64,000 nucleotides of DNA from an uncultured Cellvibrionales bacterium (GTDB lineage Bacteria > Pseudomonadota > Gammaproteobacteria > Pseudomonadales > Dasaniaceae). The notes under the pieces are model-generated. The model was not told where the DNA came from, searched no databases, and saw only the letters and a program-made list of their open reading frames with translations. Location: NCBI GenBank assembly GCA_913019905.1, contig CAJVZD010000002.1:167938-231937 (forward strand), in the 5' to 3' direction. Of the stretch, positions 17,992-27,370 are shown one piece after another (the stretch's first letter is position 1; every line of letters starts with the position of its first letter). The position numbers and the translations under genes are program-made.

Positions 17992-18612
17992 ATGAAAAAA
18001 ATCAATACTATCGAAGAATTAGAATCCCGTTACGGAGAAGCAGTAGACAGATCACTGTGGAAAGAAACCGATCATATCAACGATCACTATAAGCAGTTCA
18101 TAGAAAAATCACCCTTTCTCATTTTAGCCACCTACGGCGACAAAGGCCTTGACTGTTCACCAAGGGGAGATCCGGCCGGGTTCGTTAGAATCATAAACGA
18201 CAACTGCATACAAATTCCCGACCGAAGAGGAAACAACCGATTAGATTCCTTGAGAAATATAATACAAAATCCGGACGTTGGCGTTATCTTTTTGATACCA
18301 AACGTCGGTGAAACCATCCGGCTTCGAGGTAAAGCGGAAATCGTAATCGACCCACAGCTTTGTAAATCATTCTCAATTGAGGATAAAGCTGCTAGCAGTG
18401 TTTTGTCTATCAAAGTCGAAAAAGTCTATTATCAATGCCAAAAAGCCATTGCCAGATCAAGAATTTGGGACCAGTCAAGCCATGTTGATCGATCTGAATT
18501 ACCCACAGCAGGGCAAATGAACAAAGTATTTTCGGCTTCCCGGAACATTGAGTTCGACGCTGATGCTTACGACCAAAATTATCCAGAGCACTTAAAGAAT
18601 ACGATCTATTAG
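17992..18612 (+). CDS. FMN-binding PPOX-family protein
   Basis: A 206-residue split-barrel flavoprotein of the pyridoxamine 5'-phosphate oxidase superfamily, close to the MSMEG_1061-type group. Visible features are F-L-I-L-A-T-Y-G-D-K-G-L-D-C-S-P-R-G-D, I-Q-I-P-D-R-R-G-N-N-R-L-D-S, R-L-R-G-K-A, and the C-terminal S-S-H-V-D-R-S-E-L-P-T-A-G-Q-M typical of the group. It probably uses FMN or F420-like cofactors to reduce a small molecule; the substrate is unknown. The start is placed at ATG 17992 after GAGAAG, since the 47 codons upstream do not look like this family. Confidence 0.8.
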   Translation: MKKINTIEELESRYGEAVDRSLWKETDHINDHYKQFIEKSPFLILATYGDKGLDCSPRGDPAGFVRIINDNCIQIPDRRGNNRLDSLRNIIQNPDVGVIFLIPNVGETIRLRGKAEIVIDPQLCKSFSIEDKAASSVLSIKVEKVYYQCQKAIARSRIWDQSSHVDRSELPTAGQMNKVFSASRNIEFDADAYDQNYPEHLKNTIY

Positions 18613-18733
18613 AAAAGCCCTTTTCATTATGTAAATAGAAGATATCGATGAGTCAACGGGAGCAGCGCTCTAATCGAGGTTGATAAAATCTGGGCAATGA
18701 TTCGGTGTTTCCAATCGGTGCAGGATATAGACC

Positions 18734-19144
18734 GTGAAAACCAAAGAGAATAACGCTAGCGTAAATGACTTTATCAGTAGCGTTAAGAGCAAAAGAAGGC
18801 GCAGCGATAGCCTAATTGTTTTAGGCATTATGCAAGCAGTCACGGGTTTACCGGCGAGAATGTGGGGGCCGAGTATTATCGGCTTCGACAAAAACTACTA
18901 CAAATATGCTGACGGCCGGGATGGCGAGATCTGTATGATTGGATTCTCACCCAGGGCTCAAGCGTTGGCCTTCTACCTAACGACTAAATTTGAAAATGGA
19001 GAAGCATTGCTAAAGCAATTGGGCAAGCATAAATTCGGCCCGGGCGGCTGCCTTTATATTAACAAGCTGGATGATGTTGACCTCGACACACTAAAGAAGG
19101 TTATTGCCAGCTCTTACGCGCATAACAAAAACAAACAGCGGTGA
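18734..19144 (+). CDS. DUF1801 domain protein
   Basis: A 136-residue DUF1801 protein (YdhG/SCP-like alpha-beta fold). Markers are K-S-K-R-R-R-S-D-S, W-G-P-S-I-I-G-F, the Y-Y-K-Y-A-D-G-R-D-G-E block, and G-K-H-K-F-G-P-G-G-C-L-Y-I-N-K-L-D-D-V-D. Function is unknown. GTG start with AGGA 8 bp upstream. A second, different DUF1801 gene is at 36883. Confidence 0.8.
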   Translation: MKTKENNASVNDFISSVKSKRRRSDSLIVLGIMQAVTGLPARMWGPSIIGFDKNYYKYADGRDGEICMIGFSPRAQALAFYLTTKFENGEALLKQLGKHKFGPGGCLYINKLDDVDLDTLKKVIASSYAHNKNKQR

Positions 19145-19282
19145 TTTTCCCAAGCTGCTATGGATAAAAATCTACTGCAATTATATAGTAGCATCAACAA
19201 AGGTCGAGAATTGCACTGAATGATGTCCACATTATCTGAGCTCTTAGTCACTGTTACGCTTCAATCAACATAGGGTTTTCTT

Positions 19283-20119
19283 TTGCTAAGCTACCGTCAC
19301 TCGTTCCATGCTGGAAATTTTGCCGATATTTTGAAACACATTGTATTGGTTGAAGCTCTGGAGTATTTGACGAAAAAGAACAAGCCCTTCGACTATATCG
19401 ATAGCCATGCAGGCGCCGGACTCTTTAACCTCGAATCAGCGCATTCCAATAAACTAGCAGAGCATATTAGCGGTATCAGTAAACTAAAATCGAAAGAATG
19501 GCCGGAGCTGTCGCAATATCTCGACATAGTTAACAATCTAAACCACTCGTCTGTGCTGCGAGCTTATCCGGGTTCCCCATTGATAGCGATGCATTTTATC
19601 CGCCCCAAAGACAACGCCTGGCTTTACGAATTACATCCCGTGGATTTTGACTTATTAAGAAAAAATACTCGTAGCCATAAACGCGTAAAAGTCATGTGTC
19701 AGGATGGCCTTAAGGGTGCGCTGTCACACTTGCCACCGTTGTCGCGCCGAGCATTGGTATTAATTGATCCTTCTTATGAAATCAAGACCGACTACCGGAC
19801 AGTTTTTGATACGATTCAAACAGCCTACAAAAAGTTTTCCACGGGAATCTATCTATTATGGTACCCGGTGGTTGATCGCAGGAAGGTGATTGAACTGGAG
19901 AGGAGATTTATTTCGAGCGGTATTAGGGACATCCAGCGCTACGAGTTAGGCCTTTCGCCCGACCGTTCCGGCCACGGCATGAACTCATCGGGGATGATTG
20001 TCATCAATCCCCCTTGGGGGCTTTTTGAAAAAATGTCTCAACTCTTACCCAAGCTAGTTGCGACACTCGGCCTAGAAGAAGGTGCGTTTTCTAAATGTGA
20101 TGCACTGGTAGGCGAATAA
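19283..20119 (+). CDS. rlmJ: 23S rRNA m6A2030 methyltransferase
   Basis: A 278-residue S-adenosylmethionine-dependent methyltransferase of the RlmJ family, which methylates N6 of A2030 in 23S rRNA. The N-terminal L-S-Y-R-H-S-F-H-A-G-N-F-A-D-I-L-K-H is diagnostic. Y-I-D-S-H-A-G-A-G-L-F (SAM site) and the catalytic V-L-I-D-P-S-Y-E (D-P-P-Y variant with Ser) follow. Start is TTG with AGGG 7 bp upstream. The D-P-S-Y in place of D-P-P-Y is worth noting, although variation occurs at this position in the family. Confidence 0.88.
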   Translation: MLSYRHSFHAGNFADILKHIVLVEALEYLTKKNKPFDYIDSHAGAGLFNLESAHSNKLAEHISGISKLKSKEWPELSQYLDIVNNLNHSSVLRAYPGSPLIAMHFIRPKDNAWLYELHPVDFDLLRKNTRSHKRVKVMCQDGLKGALSHLPPLSRRALVLIDPSYEIKTDYRTVFDTIQTAYKKFSTGIYLLWYPVVDRRKVIELERRFISSGIRDIQRYELGLSPDRSGHGMNSSGMIVINPPWGLFEKMSQLLPKLVATLGLEEGAFSKCDALVGE

Positions 20120-20306
20120 AAATACTGGCTTTTAGAAAAAGGGCGGACGTGATCAACGGAAATACTGAAGCACTTTAGAAGCGTCAAAATTGATCAATAC
20201 AGTGCTTATCGCCGATACATTAACAACCCTGCTACTATGCACTGGAATGACGTAACGGTCATAAGCAGTACTGCATTTCGATAGAAACCCTAAAACAATC
20301 AGAGAA

Positions 20307-20810
20307 ATGACGATGAACGTTTTTATAAGAAAAGCATCTGCCGTAGATGCCAGAGAACTGCAATCTGCATTCGACCGAAGCGCTGAATACCTTTCTCCCT
20401 GGTCTTTTCCGCCGAGTAATCTAGAGGAGTATTTGTTGCAACCTCATTTGTATCTTGCCTGCCTCACAACAAGCAAAGAGATCATCGGTTTATTTAATAT
20501 TTCTCAGGTCGTACGAGGACTCTTTCAATCGGCGTATCTTGGATATTTGGCTTTTTATCCTTTTCAGGGAAAGGGGTATATGTCTCAAGGACTAGAACTT
20601 ATGATCCAGGAAGCCTTTATCAATATTAAGCTGCATCGAATCGAAGCTAATATTCAACCCGACAATTTTGCTTCTATTAGGCTGGTGTCGAAAGCAGGGT
20701 TTCAGAAAGAAGGATTTTCCCCGAGCTACCTACGGATTGGCGGCCAGGACTGGAAAGACCACGAGCGGTGGGCCATCGTAAACAATAACTGGTCCGCAGA
20801 TAATTCTTAG
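20307..20810 (+). CDS. RimJ/RimL-like GNAT acetyltransferase
   Basis: A 167-residue GNAT acyl-transferase of the RimJ/RimL group, transferring acetyl from acetyl-CoA to an amino group. The acetyl-CoA loop is at about 90-98 (F-Q-G-K-G-Y-M-S), followed by L-H-R-I-E-A-N-I-Q-P-D-N-F-A-S-I-R-L-V-S-K-A-G-F-Q-K-E-G-F, the standard N-terminal-amine acetylase pattern. Substrate unknown. A Met two codons in is an alternative start. Confidence 0.82.
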   Translation: MTMNVFIRKASAVDARELQSAFDRSAEYLSPWSFPPSNLEEYLLQPHLYLACLTTSKEIIGLFNISQVVRGLFQSAYLGYLAFYPFQGKGYMSQGLELMIQEAFINIKLHRIEANIQPDNFASIRLVSKAGFQKEGFSPSYLRIGGQDWKDHERWAIVNNNWSADNS

Positions 20811-20869
20811 ACAAATGTCACAATCGTATCAACATTAATCGCTTAAGTATCGAGTCGAGAAGATCAGCA

Positions 20870-21451
20870 ATGAATATTGGAATCTACATTTATAACCAAG
20901 CCGAAGTTCTCGATTTTTCCGGTCCTTTTGAAGTATTTTCAACGGCATCTCGCATTTGTAATGAACATCCACCTTTTCGTACCTTTCTGATTAGCAAAAC
21001 GACAGAAACGGTTATCGCTCGAGGCGGATACCAAATCAATCCGGACTTCGATTTCAGCAATCATCCCGAAATAGATACCCTGATCGTTTCAGGGGGTATT
21101 TACGGCGATGAAATGCACAAAGCTGATGTTATTCGCTGGATTGCGCAGCAAGCAGAGACTGCAACGGTCGTCGCCTCTGTTTGTACGGGAGCGTTTTTGT
21201 TAGCCCAGGCAAAAGTCATTCACAATCACACAGTAACGACTCACTGGGAAGATATAGACGACTTAAAAAATCTATTCCCGAATCTTGAAGTGGTAAAGGA
21301 TAAACGCTGGGTCGATGATGGTAGGATTCTAACCTCCGCGGGAATTTCGGCGGGGATCGATATGAGCCTGCATCTTGTCGGTAAGTTACATAGCACAGCA
21401 CTCGCTGAAAAAACGGCAAAACAAATGGATTTTAAAAGAACGAAAAACTGA
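20870..21451 (+). CDS. DJ-1/PfpI family protein
   Basis: A 193-residue class I glutamine-amidotransferase-like protein of the DJ-1/PfpI superfamily. The nucleophile-elbow Cys is present in A-S-V-C-T-G-A-F-L-L-A (about 105), the acidic partner lies in L-D-F-S-G-P-F-E-V-F (about 15-24), and T-T-H-W-E-D follows the elbow. It resembles isonitrile-hydratase-like members and the N-terminal domain of GATase-type AraC regulators, but has no DNA-binding domain. Substrate unknown. Confidence 0.82.
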   Translation: MNIGIYIYNQAEVLDFSGPFEVFSTASRICNEHPPFRTFLISKTTETVIARGGYQINPDFDFSNHPEIDTLIVSGGIYGDEMHKADVIRWIAQQAETATVVASVCTGAFLLAQAKVIHNHTVTTHWEDIDDLKNLFPNLEVVKDKRWVDDGRILTSAGISAGIDMSLHLVGKLHSTALAEKTAKQMDFKRTKN

Positions 21452-21521
21452 TAGCACTCCAATAAAAGCGAACCATTTCAATAAAAAGCTCTAGCACCAA
21501 CTGCGGGGATAGTTTTTTCAC

Positions 21522-22067
21522 ATGCGAGACAAAATCAGGCGCGAAGTCAGTTCCATCATACCGATTAGTGACCGCGAGGCCGCAACAATCGCAGAAGTCA
21601 TCAGCTGGATTGACTCAGGTGCAGAGCTGTATAGGCGACAAAAACCCGATATTCCCAACAAGCATCTCATCTCGTATTTCGCAGTTGTCGATGGCGATTA
21701 TGTGCTATTGGTAGATCATAAAAACGCGGAGTTATGGCTGCCAACGGGCGGCCATGTAGAAGTGGGAGAACATCCGATCGCGACGGTAATCCGTGAAGCT
21801 AAGGAAGAGCTCTCGATAGAAGCAGAATTTTTGCAGCAACAACCCCTGCTCGTGAGCTGTACAAACACAGTAGGAAAAACCGCCGGGCATACCGACGTGT
21901 CAATCTGGTACGCTCTGAAAGGCAACCGGAAAATCTTTCTCGACTTCGACAAAAGCGAATTCCATTCGGTTCGTTGGTTCCATAAAAATGATATTCCATT
22001 TGACAGAACAGACCCCGAATTGAAACATTTTCTGAACAAGTTATATCGTAAAGATTATGTAAGCTAA
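21522..22067 (+). CDS. Nudix hydrolase
   Basis: A 181-residue Nudix protein. The Nudix box is almost canonical: G-x5-E-x7-R-E-A-K-E-E-L-S-I, with Ser replacing the usual Gly near its end. The catalytic Glu pair is present. It hydrolyses nucleoside-diphosphate-linked compounds, substrate not predictable. An N-terminal helical extension of about 45 residues precedes the barrel. ATG start; the next gene follows at 22242. Confidence 0.85.
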   Translation: MRDKIRREVSSIIPISDREAATIAEVISWIDSGAELYRRQKPDIPNKHLISYFAVVDGDYVLLVDHKNAELWLPTGGHVEVGEHPIATVIREAKEELSIEAEFLQQQPLLVSCTNTVGKTAGHTDVSIWYALKGNRKIFLDFDKSEFHSVRWFHKNDIPFDRTDPELKHFLNKLYRKDYVS

Positions 22068-22241
22068 ATACTCCCATCGTTACAATAGTCGTGTTCCTTG
22101 ACTGATTGTTCAAGGATCATCACAGCTCGAAAATATCAACGTAACGATTCAAACATTGAAATCATGCAGCTGCGATTACTATTGATCATACTGATAACTC
22201 AATATTTCGAAGTCGCTGTAACTTTAACTAATGAGGTAAAG

Positions 22242-22703
22242 ATGACCACACAGATAATTAGGAAAGAACAAATCGCATCAACGCCGGGGACGGTCAAAAC
22301 GCACTTCCTCAATAATAATGCAGTCCGTACTGACAAATCACTAGGGCGCTTAGCCGGCTTAGAAAATCTGGGTTTTCATATCATAGAAGTACAACCGGGT
22401 CATGAGTCTACCGAATTCCACTTCCACCACTGCGAAGATGAATGTGCCTATATTATAAGTGGTGAGGCGACCGTTGTTATTGGGGAAAAAGAGTATCGTG
22501 TCGGTCCTGGTGACTTTATTGCGTATCCGGCTGGCGGTGAAGCTCACACGATGAAAAATACCGGGTCCGAAACACTCAGCTGCATCATTGTTGGCCAAAG
22601 TTTACCATTTGACATTGTTGATTATCCCAACGTTAAGAAACGTCTCTATTGTCATGGCGAGGAAAGCGACCTTGTTGGTATCGGTGACATTTCAAATGTA
22701 TAA
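22242..22703 (+). CDS. cupin domain protein
   Basis: A 153-residue single cupin barrel. Motif 1 is E-F-H-F-H-H-C-E-D-E (three His plus Glu, metal site) and motif 2 is P-G-D-F-I-A-Y-P-A-G-G-E-A-H-T (fourth ligand His). This pattern suits a metal-dependent dioxygenase, isomerase or sugar-binding cupin; no reaction is assigned. I start at ATG 22242, which has GAGGTAAAG just upstream, rather than 48 codons earlier. Confidence 0.82.
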   Translation: MTTQIIRKEQIASTPGTVKTHFLNNNAVRTDKSLGRLAGLENLGFHIIEVQPGHESTEFHFHHCEDECAYIISGEATVVIGEKEYRVGPGDFIAYPAGGEAHTMKNTGSETLSCIIVGQSLPFDIVDYPNVKKRLYCHGEESDLVGIGDISNV

Positions 22704-22744
22704 ACTCGAATGAAATCAAATGAAATCGACAGCTTTCTTGCAAG

Positions 22745-22792
22745 TCCGGGTCTAGGTCCGGGTCTAGGTCTGGGTCTGGGACTGGATCTAGG
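22745..22792. repeat. 12-bp minisatellite, four copies
   Basis: Four head-to-tail 12-bp units (first two identical, tccgggtctagg; last two degenerate) lie 42 bp after the cupin stop. No reading frame or hairpin explains it. Confidence 0.85.
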
Positions 22793-22944
22793 TCATCTTC
22801 GCAACGACCTGGTCTAACATCGGCTATTGGCTGCTCGCAGTCAACTCGTCATTCGATCATCAAACATGTGGAAATGGTGCAATGTCTTTTGAACTTGACG
22901 ATTGCCGTATTTTCGCCAAAACTGGCATAAGGAAGGAGGAATCG

Positions 22945-23394
22945 ATGTGGCAATCACAAGTAAGTAATTTAGTAGCAACGCCCTGGCACCTCTGGCTCAC
23001 CGGAGTTTCAGCGCTTTTATGGAACTCAATGGGAGCATTGGACTATTTCATGACTCAAACACAAAATTAAAGTTATACGAGCTCCTTCCCGCTGGAGCAA
23101 CTTGCTTATTTTAATGAAATTCCTCCGTGGGCAATTACTTTCTGGGCGATCGGCGTCTGGGGTTGTGTGTTAGGGACATTATTTTTGCTCGCCAGAAATG
23201 CATTAGCAGTGCCGGTTTTTATGATGTCCTTAATCGGGGTAGTGATCAAATATTTTCAAAACTTTGCGTTGTCCAACGGATTAGAGCTTGTAGGGTCGCC
23301 CGCATCACTCGCCTTTACCTTTGTTATTTTCCTGGTCGCGCTAGGCTTGTATTTGTACTCCACTGCAATGAAAAAACGTGCAGTGCTTCGATAG
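22945..23394 (+). pseudogene. four-helix membrane protein with in-frame TAA
   Basis: A near-perfect AAGGAGGA site leads into ATG 22945 and 41 codons (opening M-W-Q-S-Q, then P-W-H-L-W-L-T-G, and ending D-Y-F-M-T-Q-T-Q-N). A TAA at 23068-23070 follows, and then 107 more codons in the same frame to a natural stop. The continuation (S-F-P-L-E-Q-L-A-Y-F, P-P-W-A-I-T-F-W-A-I-G-V-W-G, A-V-P-V-F, N-F-A-L-S-N-G-L-E) is what I expect of one small membrane-protein family of about 145-150 residues, function unknown. Only one codon is wrong. This is a recent nonsense mutation, read-through, or a sequencing error. Confidence 0.75.
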
Positions 23395-23523
23395 AACAAC
23401 TGGGTCACCACAGAAAAATTTTGGAATCTAATAAACTGAACTCCATGAGCTTTTACGAATGCATAAGAACCGCCTATTGCCTACCGGCGTCCTATAATTT
23501 TTCATCAACATAAATGAGATAAC

Positions 23524-25386
23524 ATGTCCTCAACAAAAACATTTGATCAGAATTCCTTAGCCATCGATTACATTATCGAAAAAACGTCGGGGCAAATTCG
23601 CGTGGCAATGCCCTTGGGCATTGGCAAACCCAATCCGGTAATAAACGCCCTCTATAGAGTCACGAAAGAAACCCCACATTTCTCCCTATCGATCTATACA
23701 GCATTGTCTCTGTTGAAACCTCAAGCTAACAGCGATTTGGAACGGCGCTTCCTCAACCCGCTGGTCGACCGTTTATACGGAAACTACCCAGACCTTGATT
23801 ATGCCCTCGATCTACAGAAAAATGACTTAGCAAGTAATGTAAGCGTCTACGAATTTTTTTTGAAATCGGGCGACTGGCTAAATCAACCTCATCTTCAACA
23901 AAACTATATCAGTGCCAATTATACGCATATTGCGAGGGACATGGCATCGAACAATATTAATGTTTTGGCTCAAGCTGTGGCAGGTCAATTTGTTGACGGG
24001 CAGTGGCGACTGTCATTATCCTGCAATCCGGATGTATCTCTCGACTTGATGGAGATCCTCGAGGAAAAACGTAAAGACGGGAAAACGATATTACTAGTAG
24101 CAATGTTAAACAGAGAATTGCCGTTTATGCCGGGTGTTGCTGAAATTAGTGCCGATAAATTCGACGTATTGATAACCGACAAACAGTGCACACATACCTT
24201 ATTCAGTACGCCAAATATGAAAGTTTCGAAATCAGACTACGCGATCGGCCTTCACGCCAGTAGCTTAGTACAAGATGGCGGGACATTGCAGATCGGCATT
24301 GGCTCTTTAGGCGACGCTATTGCACAAAGTCTTATCGTTAGAGACAAAAAAAACAACATTTATAAACAGCTAACAAAGACACTTCAAGAAGGAAAACCGT
24401 CGGTAGTACGCTACGAAAATGTCTTCTCTCAAGGTCTATACGGATGTTCGGAAATGTTTGTAAATGGATTATTACAGCTGATTGAGTCTGACATTATTCG
24501 TCGAGAAGTCATCGGAAAAGATAATCGAAAACACATCTTTCACGGCGGTTTCTTTATAGGCCCAAGGGACTTTTATAAGGCCCTGGAAAATATGCCCTCA
24601 GAAAAACTCGAGAAAATTGAGATGGAACGCATCAGCTTCATCAATCAATTGTACGGCGATGAAATGCTTAAACGCGAGCAACGCCAAAAGGCCGCTTTTA
24701 TAAATACTTGTATGATGGTGACGTTGTCGGGTGCAGCCGTATCGGACGCGCTCGAAGATGGTAGAGTAGTGAGTGGCGTCGGCGGTCAATACAACTTTGT
24801 CGCCATGGCACATGAATTGGAAGACGCTCGATCAATATTGATGTTACGCAGTTTTCGGATAGCCAACGGCGAAGCAAAATCGAATATAGTTCCAAACTAT
24901 GCACACTGCACAATCCCTCGTCACTTACGTGATATTGTCATCACTGAATACGGCGTCGCCGACTTACGGGGGAAGTCGGACAGCGATGTTATCAAGGCGT
25001 TACTAGCCGTCGCGGATTCCCGTTTTCAAGATGAACTACTTTCGTGGGCTATTAGCACTAACAAATTGGAGGCCGATTATAGTTTGCCGGTCAGTCATCG
25101 CAACAATACCCCTGATTCTATTGAACAGAAATTGCATTCCTATGACTCCTTTTTCCCAGACTATCCCTTTGGACATGATTTTACAGACGACGAGCTGGTC
25201 ATCATTAACGCCTTACAACAAGTTAAGTCTACTGTTAATCATCCTTTAGAAAACTTGCCGACAATCGTTCGATCCCTATTAAGCGAACACGACATACCAG
25301 ACCGATATTTAAAGCGTATGGGGTTTAACGAAGACGATTCGCTGAAGATCAAAATATTGAGAAGACTATTTGCGGGAAATCTGTAG
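23524..25386 (+). CDS. acetyl-CoA hydrolase/transferase family protein
   Basis: A 620-residue CoA-transferase of the acetyl-CoA hydrolase/4-hydroxybutyrate CoA-transferase family. It shows the L-V-Q-D-G-G-T-L-Q-I-G-I-G-S-L-G-D-A substrate-loop region, the likely catalytic Glu in G-C-S-E-M-F, and the C-terminal domain (S-G-V-G-G-Q-Y-N-F; E-Y-G-V-A-D-L-R-G). At 620 residues it is longer than the usual 430-500. The extra length is an N-terminal region and a C-terminal tail after about 550. Acyl-CoA partner unknown. It is transcribed alone. Confidence 0.82.
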   Translation: MSSTKTFDQNSLAIDYIIEKTSGQIRVAMPLGIGKPNPVINALYRVTKETPHFSLSIYTALSLLKPQANSDLERRFLNPLVDRLYGNYPDLDYALDLQKNDLASNVSVYEFFLKSGDWLNQPHLQQNYISANYTHIARDMASNNINVLAQAVAGQFVDGQWRLSLSCNPDVSLDLMEILEEKRKDGKTILLVAMLNRELPFMPGVAEISADKFDVLITDKQCTHTLFSTPNMKVSKSDYAIGLHASSLVQDGGTLQIGIGSLGDAIAQSLIVRDKKNNIYKQLTKTLQEGKPSVVRYENVFSQGLYGCSEMFVNGLLQLIESDIIRREVIGKDNRKHIFHGGFFIGPRDFYKALENMPSEKLEKIEMERISFINQLYGDEMLKREQRQKAAFINTCMMVTLSGAAVSDALEDGRVVSGVGGQYNFVAMAHELEDARSILMLRSFRIANGEAKSNIVPNYAHCTIPRHLRDIVITEYGVADLRGKSDSDVIKALLAVADSRFQDELLSWAISTNKLEADYSLPVSHRNNTPDSIEQKLHSYDSFFPDYPFGHDFTDDELVIINALQQVKSTVNHPLENLPTIVRSLLSEHDIPDRYLKRMGFNEDDSLKIKILRRLFAGNL

Positions 25387-25733
25387 ACACTAACAACCAA
25401 AGACTGGATAAGGAATATCAACTAAATCGCCTAATTTGTACCGAACCAGAAACTGTTCATTTTCTGTAATTCGATTTTTAACCCAGCAAGAAAATCAATG
25501 AGAAATCCGGATGGTAAAGGAAAATTGTCCGGTTAAAACACGACCTAAGACGGGAACATAAACGCCAAATCAGTAGTTCTGGGCCGACGCTAACTGGGAG
25601 TGAAGTCCTGGCCAACTTTTTCTCCCACTGAGTGGTGTTGGCACAAAAAGTAGCATACACTCGTTGGCGATGAAAATATAACTGCCAGATATTTCAAGCA
25701 AAAACTCCCTCGCGTTTTCTATGAGAACCAACG
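25387..25733. other. gene-free stretch
   Basis: 347 bp with no supported reading frame, RNA or strong terminator. It separates the CoA-transferase from the next acetyltransferase. Confidence 0.45.
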
Positions 25734-26195
25734 ATGATTGTATTGAGAGCTATTGAACAGCGTGAATTTTCAAACTACGAAAAAGAGTTTATTTCGGACT
25801 ACAGTGAAGATTTACGTATTAACCATAAACACTCGGAAGAAGAAAGTGAAGTTATCGCAAAGAATGCGCTGTCGAATAGCTTTCCCAGGGGCATTTCCGA
25901 ATCTAACGATATACTACAGTGCATTGAATTTTCGGGAGAAATTGTAGGATATCTTTGGCATTCCTTAAGCCCTGATCAATCCAAAGCGTTTATAAGTGAC
26001 ATTTTTGTTCTTGAGACATTCCGGAGCAAGGGCTATGGGAAAATGGCGATTTCCGAATTGGAAAAGCAGTTGTCGAGGGAAAAAATTAGCACCTTAAGTT
26101 TACGAGTCGCTCACGACAATCCCAGAGCGCTAGAACTGTATAAGCGTGTTGGCTTTCATATTACCGGTACAAATATGAGCAAAAAACTACCTTAA
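25734..26195 (+). CDS. GNAT acetyltransferase
   Basis: A 153-residue GNAT enzyme. The acetyl-CoA site R-S-K-G-Y-G-K-M-A (about 97-105) and the downstream L-R-V-A-H-D-N-P-R-A-L-E-L-Y-K-R-V-G-F segment are complete. The N-terminus is acidic and helical. Substrate unknown. The cytochrome gene begins 42 bp after its stop and may share the transcript. Confidence 0.82.
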   Translation: MIVLRAIEQREFSNYEKEFISDYSEDLRINHKHSEEESEVIAKNALSNSFPRGISESNDILQCIEFSGEIVGYLWHSLSPDQSKAFISDIFVLETFRSKGYGKMAISELEKQLSREKISTLSLRVAHDNPRALELYKRVGFHITGTNMSKKLP

Positions 26196-26237
26196 TACGC
26201 AATTCAGTTTATTATGCCATTCGGGAGGGAGTACACT

Positions 26238-26738
26238 ATGGCCAAATTAAAAACGTCCATAAACTTAACGGTTTCAATTCTGTTAATTGTTCTAGCGACA
26301 ACAAGCTATGCTGCACAGAACAACTCAGGAGCAACTGAAAATCTTTCACCGGAACTCAGGCAGTTATTGATTAAGGAAATGAGGGCAATAGAAAAAGCTA
26401 TGATTAAGATCATTCCGGCAATCGCAGCCGGGAATTCAATGGAAATAGCAAACATTGCTAACAATATAGAGAAAAGCTACATTCTTACAGCAAGCTTGAC
26501 GACAAAACAAAAGAATGAACTTCAGGAAAAGTTACCTCTCTCGTTTTTGCAGCTCGATGAGAAGTTCCATTATTATTCGGGAATGCTTGCACATGTGGCG
26601 CTAAACAAAAAGACCGAGCTTGTTGGTTTCTATTTCTCGAAATTGCTGGAGTCGTGTTCGAATTGCCATAGCGAACATGCAAAACACAAGTTCCCCAACT
26701 TTATTGTCGATGATCATGAAAACGCCCATGCCCACTAA
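26238..26738 (+). CDS. small exported c-type cytochrome
   Basis: About 166 residues with a signal peptide (K-L-K-T-S-I-N-L-T then a hydrophobic core, cleavage after S-Y-A) and a mainly helical body. One haem-binding motif lies near the C-terminus, C140-S-N-C143-H144, followed by a His-rich tail. A single C-terminal CxxCH on a helical bundle resembles cytochrome c'-type proteins. Electron partner unknown. I use the Met at 26238, which has GGGAGG upstream, rather than one 8 codons earlier. Confidence 0.75.
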   Translation: MAKLKTSINLTVSILLIVLATTSYAAQNNSGATENLSPELRQLLIKEMRAIEKAMIKIIPAIAAGNSMEIANIANNIEKSYILTASLTTKQKNELQEKLPLSFLQLDEKFHYYSGMLAHVALNKKTELVGFYFSKLLESCSNCHSEHAKHKFPNFIVDDHENAHAH

Positions 26739-26825
26739 TTCACGTGAGGTAACACTTCTTATGCAACACCGGGTAGATCGATTCTGCACCGAGTCTTTCA
26801 ATCTTAATTTTTTACGAGATTTCAC

Positions 26826-27203
26826 GTGACTACTAATAGCGATAGGTTTGAGGGAAGCTGCCACTGCGAATCAGTACGTTTTACAATAGCGGAGACACCT
26901 AAGTGGCTTACCGATTGTAATTGTTCTCTATGTCGTCGCCTAGGTACACTTTGGGCCCATGTCAATATCGACAGCGTGACTATCGATGCCGCCAAAGATG
27001 CTACGATATCTTACATTCAGGGAGACAAAACACTTGCCGTGCATAGCTGCAAGATTTGCGGGTCAACAACTCATTGGGAAAATCTGGATCCCGGTGAATC
27101 AGCTCAAATGGCCGTTAATTTCCGACTGTGTTCGACGGCCGATATTGGAAAATTCGACATACGGAAATTTGATGGCGCGGATACGTGGGCATTTATCGAC
27201 TAA
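26826..27203 (+). CDS. GFA (CENP-V-like) family protein
   Basis: A 125-residue zinc protein of the glutathione-dependent formaldehyde-activating (GFA/CENP-V) fold. Cysteines appear in the expected order: G-S-C-H-C-E-S-V-R-F, D-C-N-C-S-L-C-R-R, and H-S-C-K-I-C-G-S. It may handle glutathione adducts, but many GFA proteins have no demonstrated activity. The start is GTG with a weak GAG-type ribosome-binding site. Confidence 0.82.
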   Translation: MTTNSDRFEGSCHCESVRFTIAETPKWLTDCNCSLCRRLGTLWAHVNIDSVTIDAAKDATISYIQGDKTLAVHSCKICGSTTHWENLDPGESAQMAVNFRLCSTADIGKFDIRKFDGADTWAFID

Positions 27204-27370
27204 TCGTTTAGATATTCTTGGAAAAAACGTCCATTGATCTAGTTTATAAAGTCCCTTGAAAATTCACATTACCGTGATTTTTTTGAACAAAGAATCGAAT
27301 TGCAAGCAACTAACCCCAAGGCCAAAACAGGCCTATAGCACAGCCTGCATCCATAAAAGCTGTATAGTTT

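Noticed and set aside
23127..23513. 128-codon frame overlapping the interrupted membrane-protein gene
   Set aside because: It is out of frame with the recognisable protein sequence and has poor composition; the frame-1 reading explains the region.
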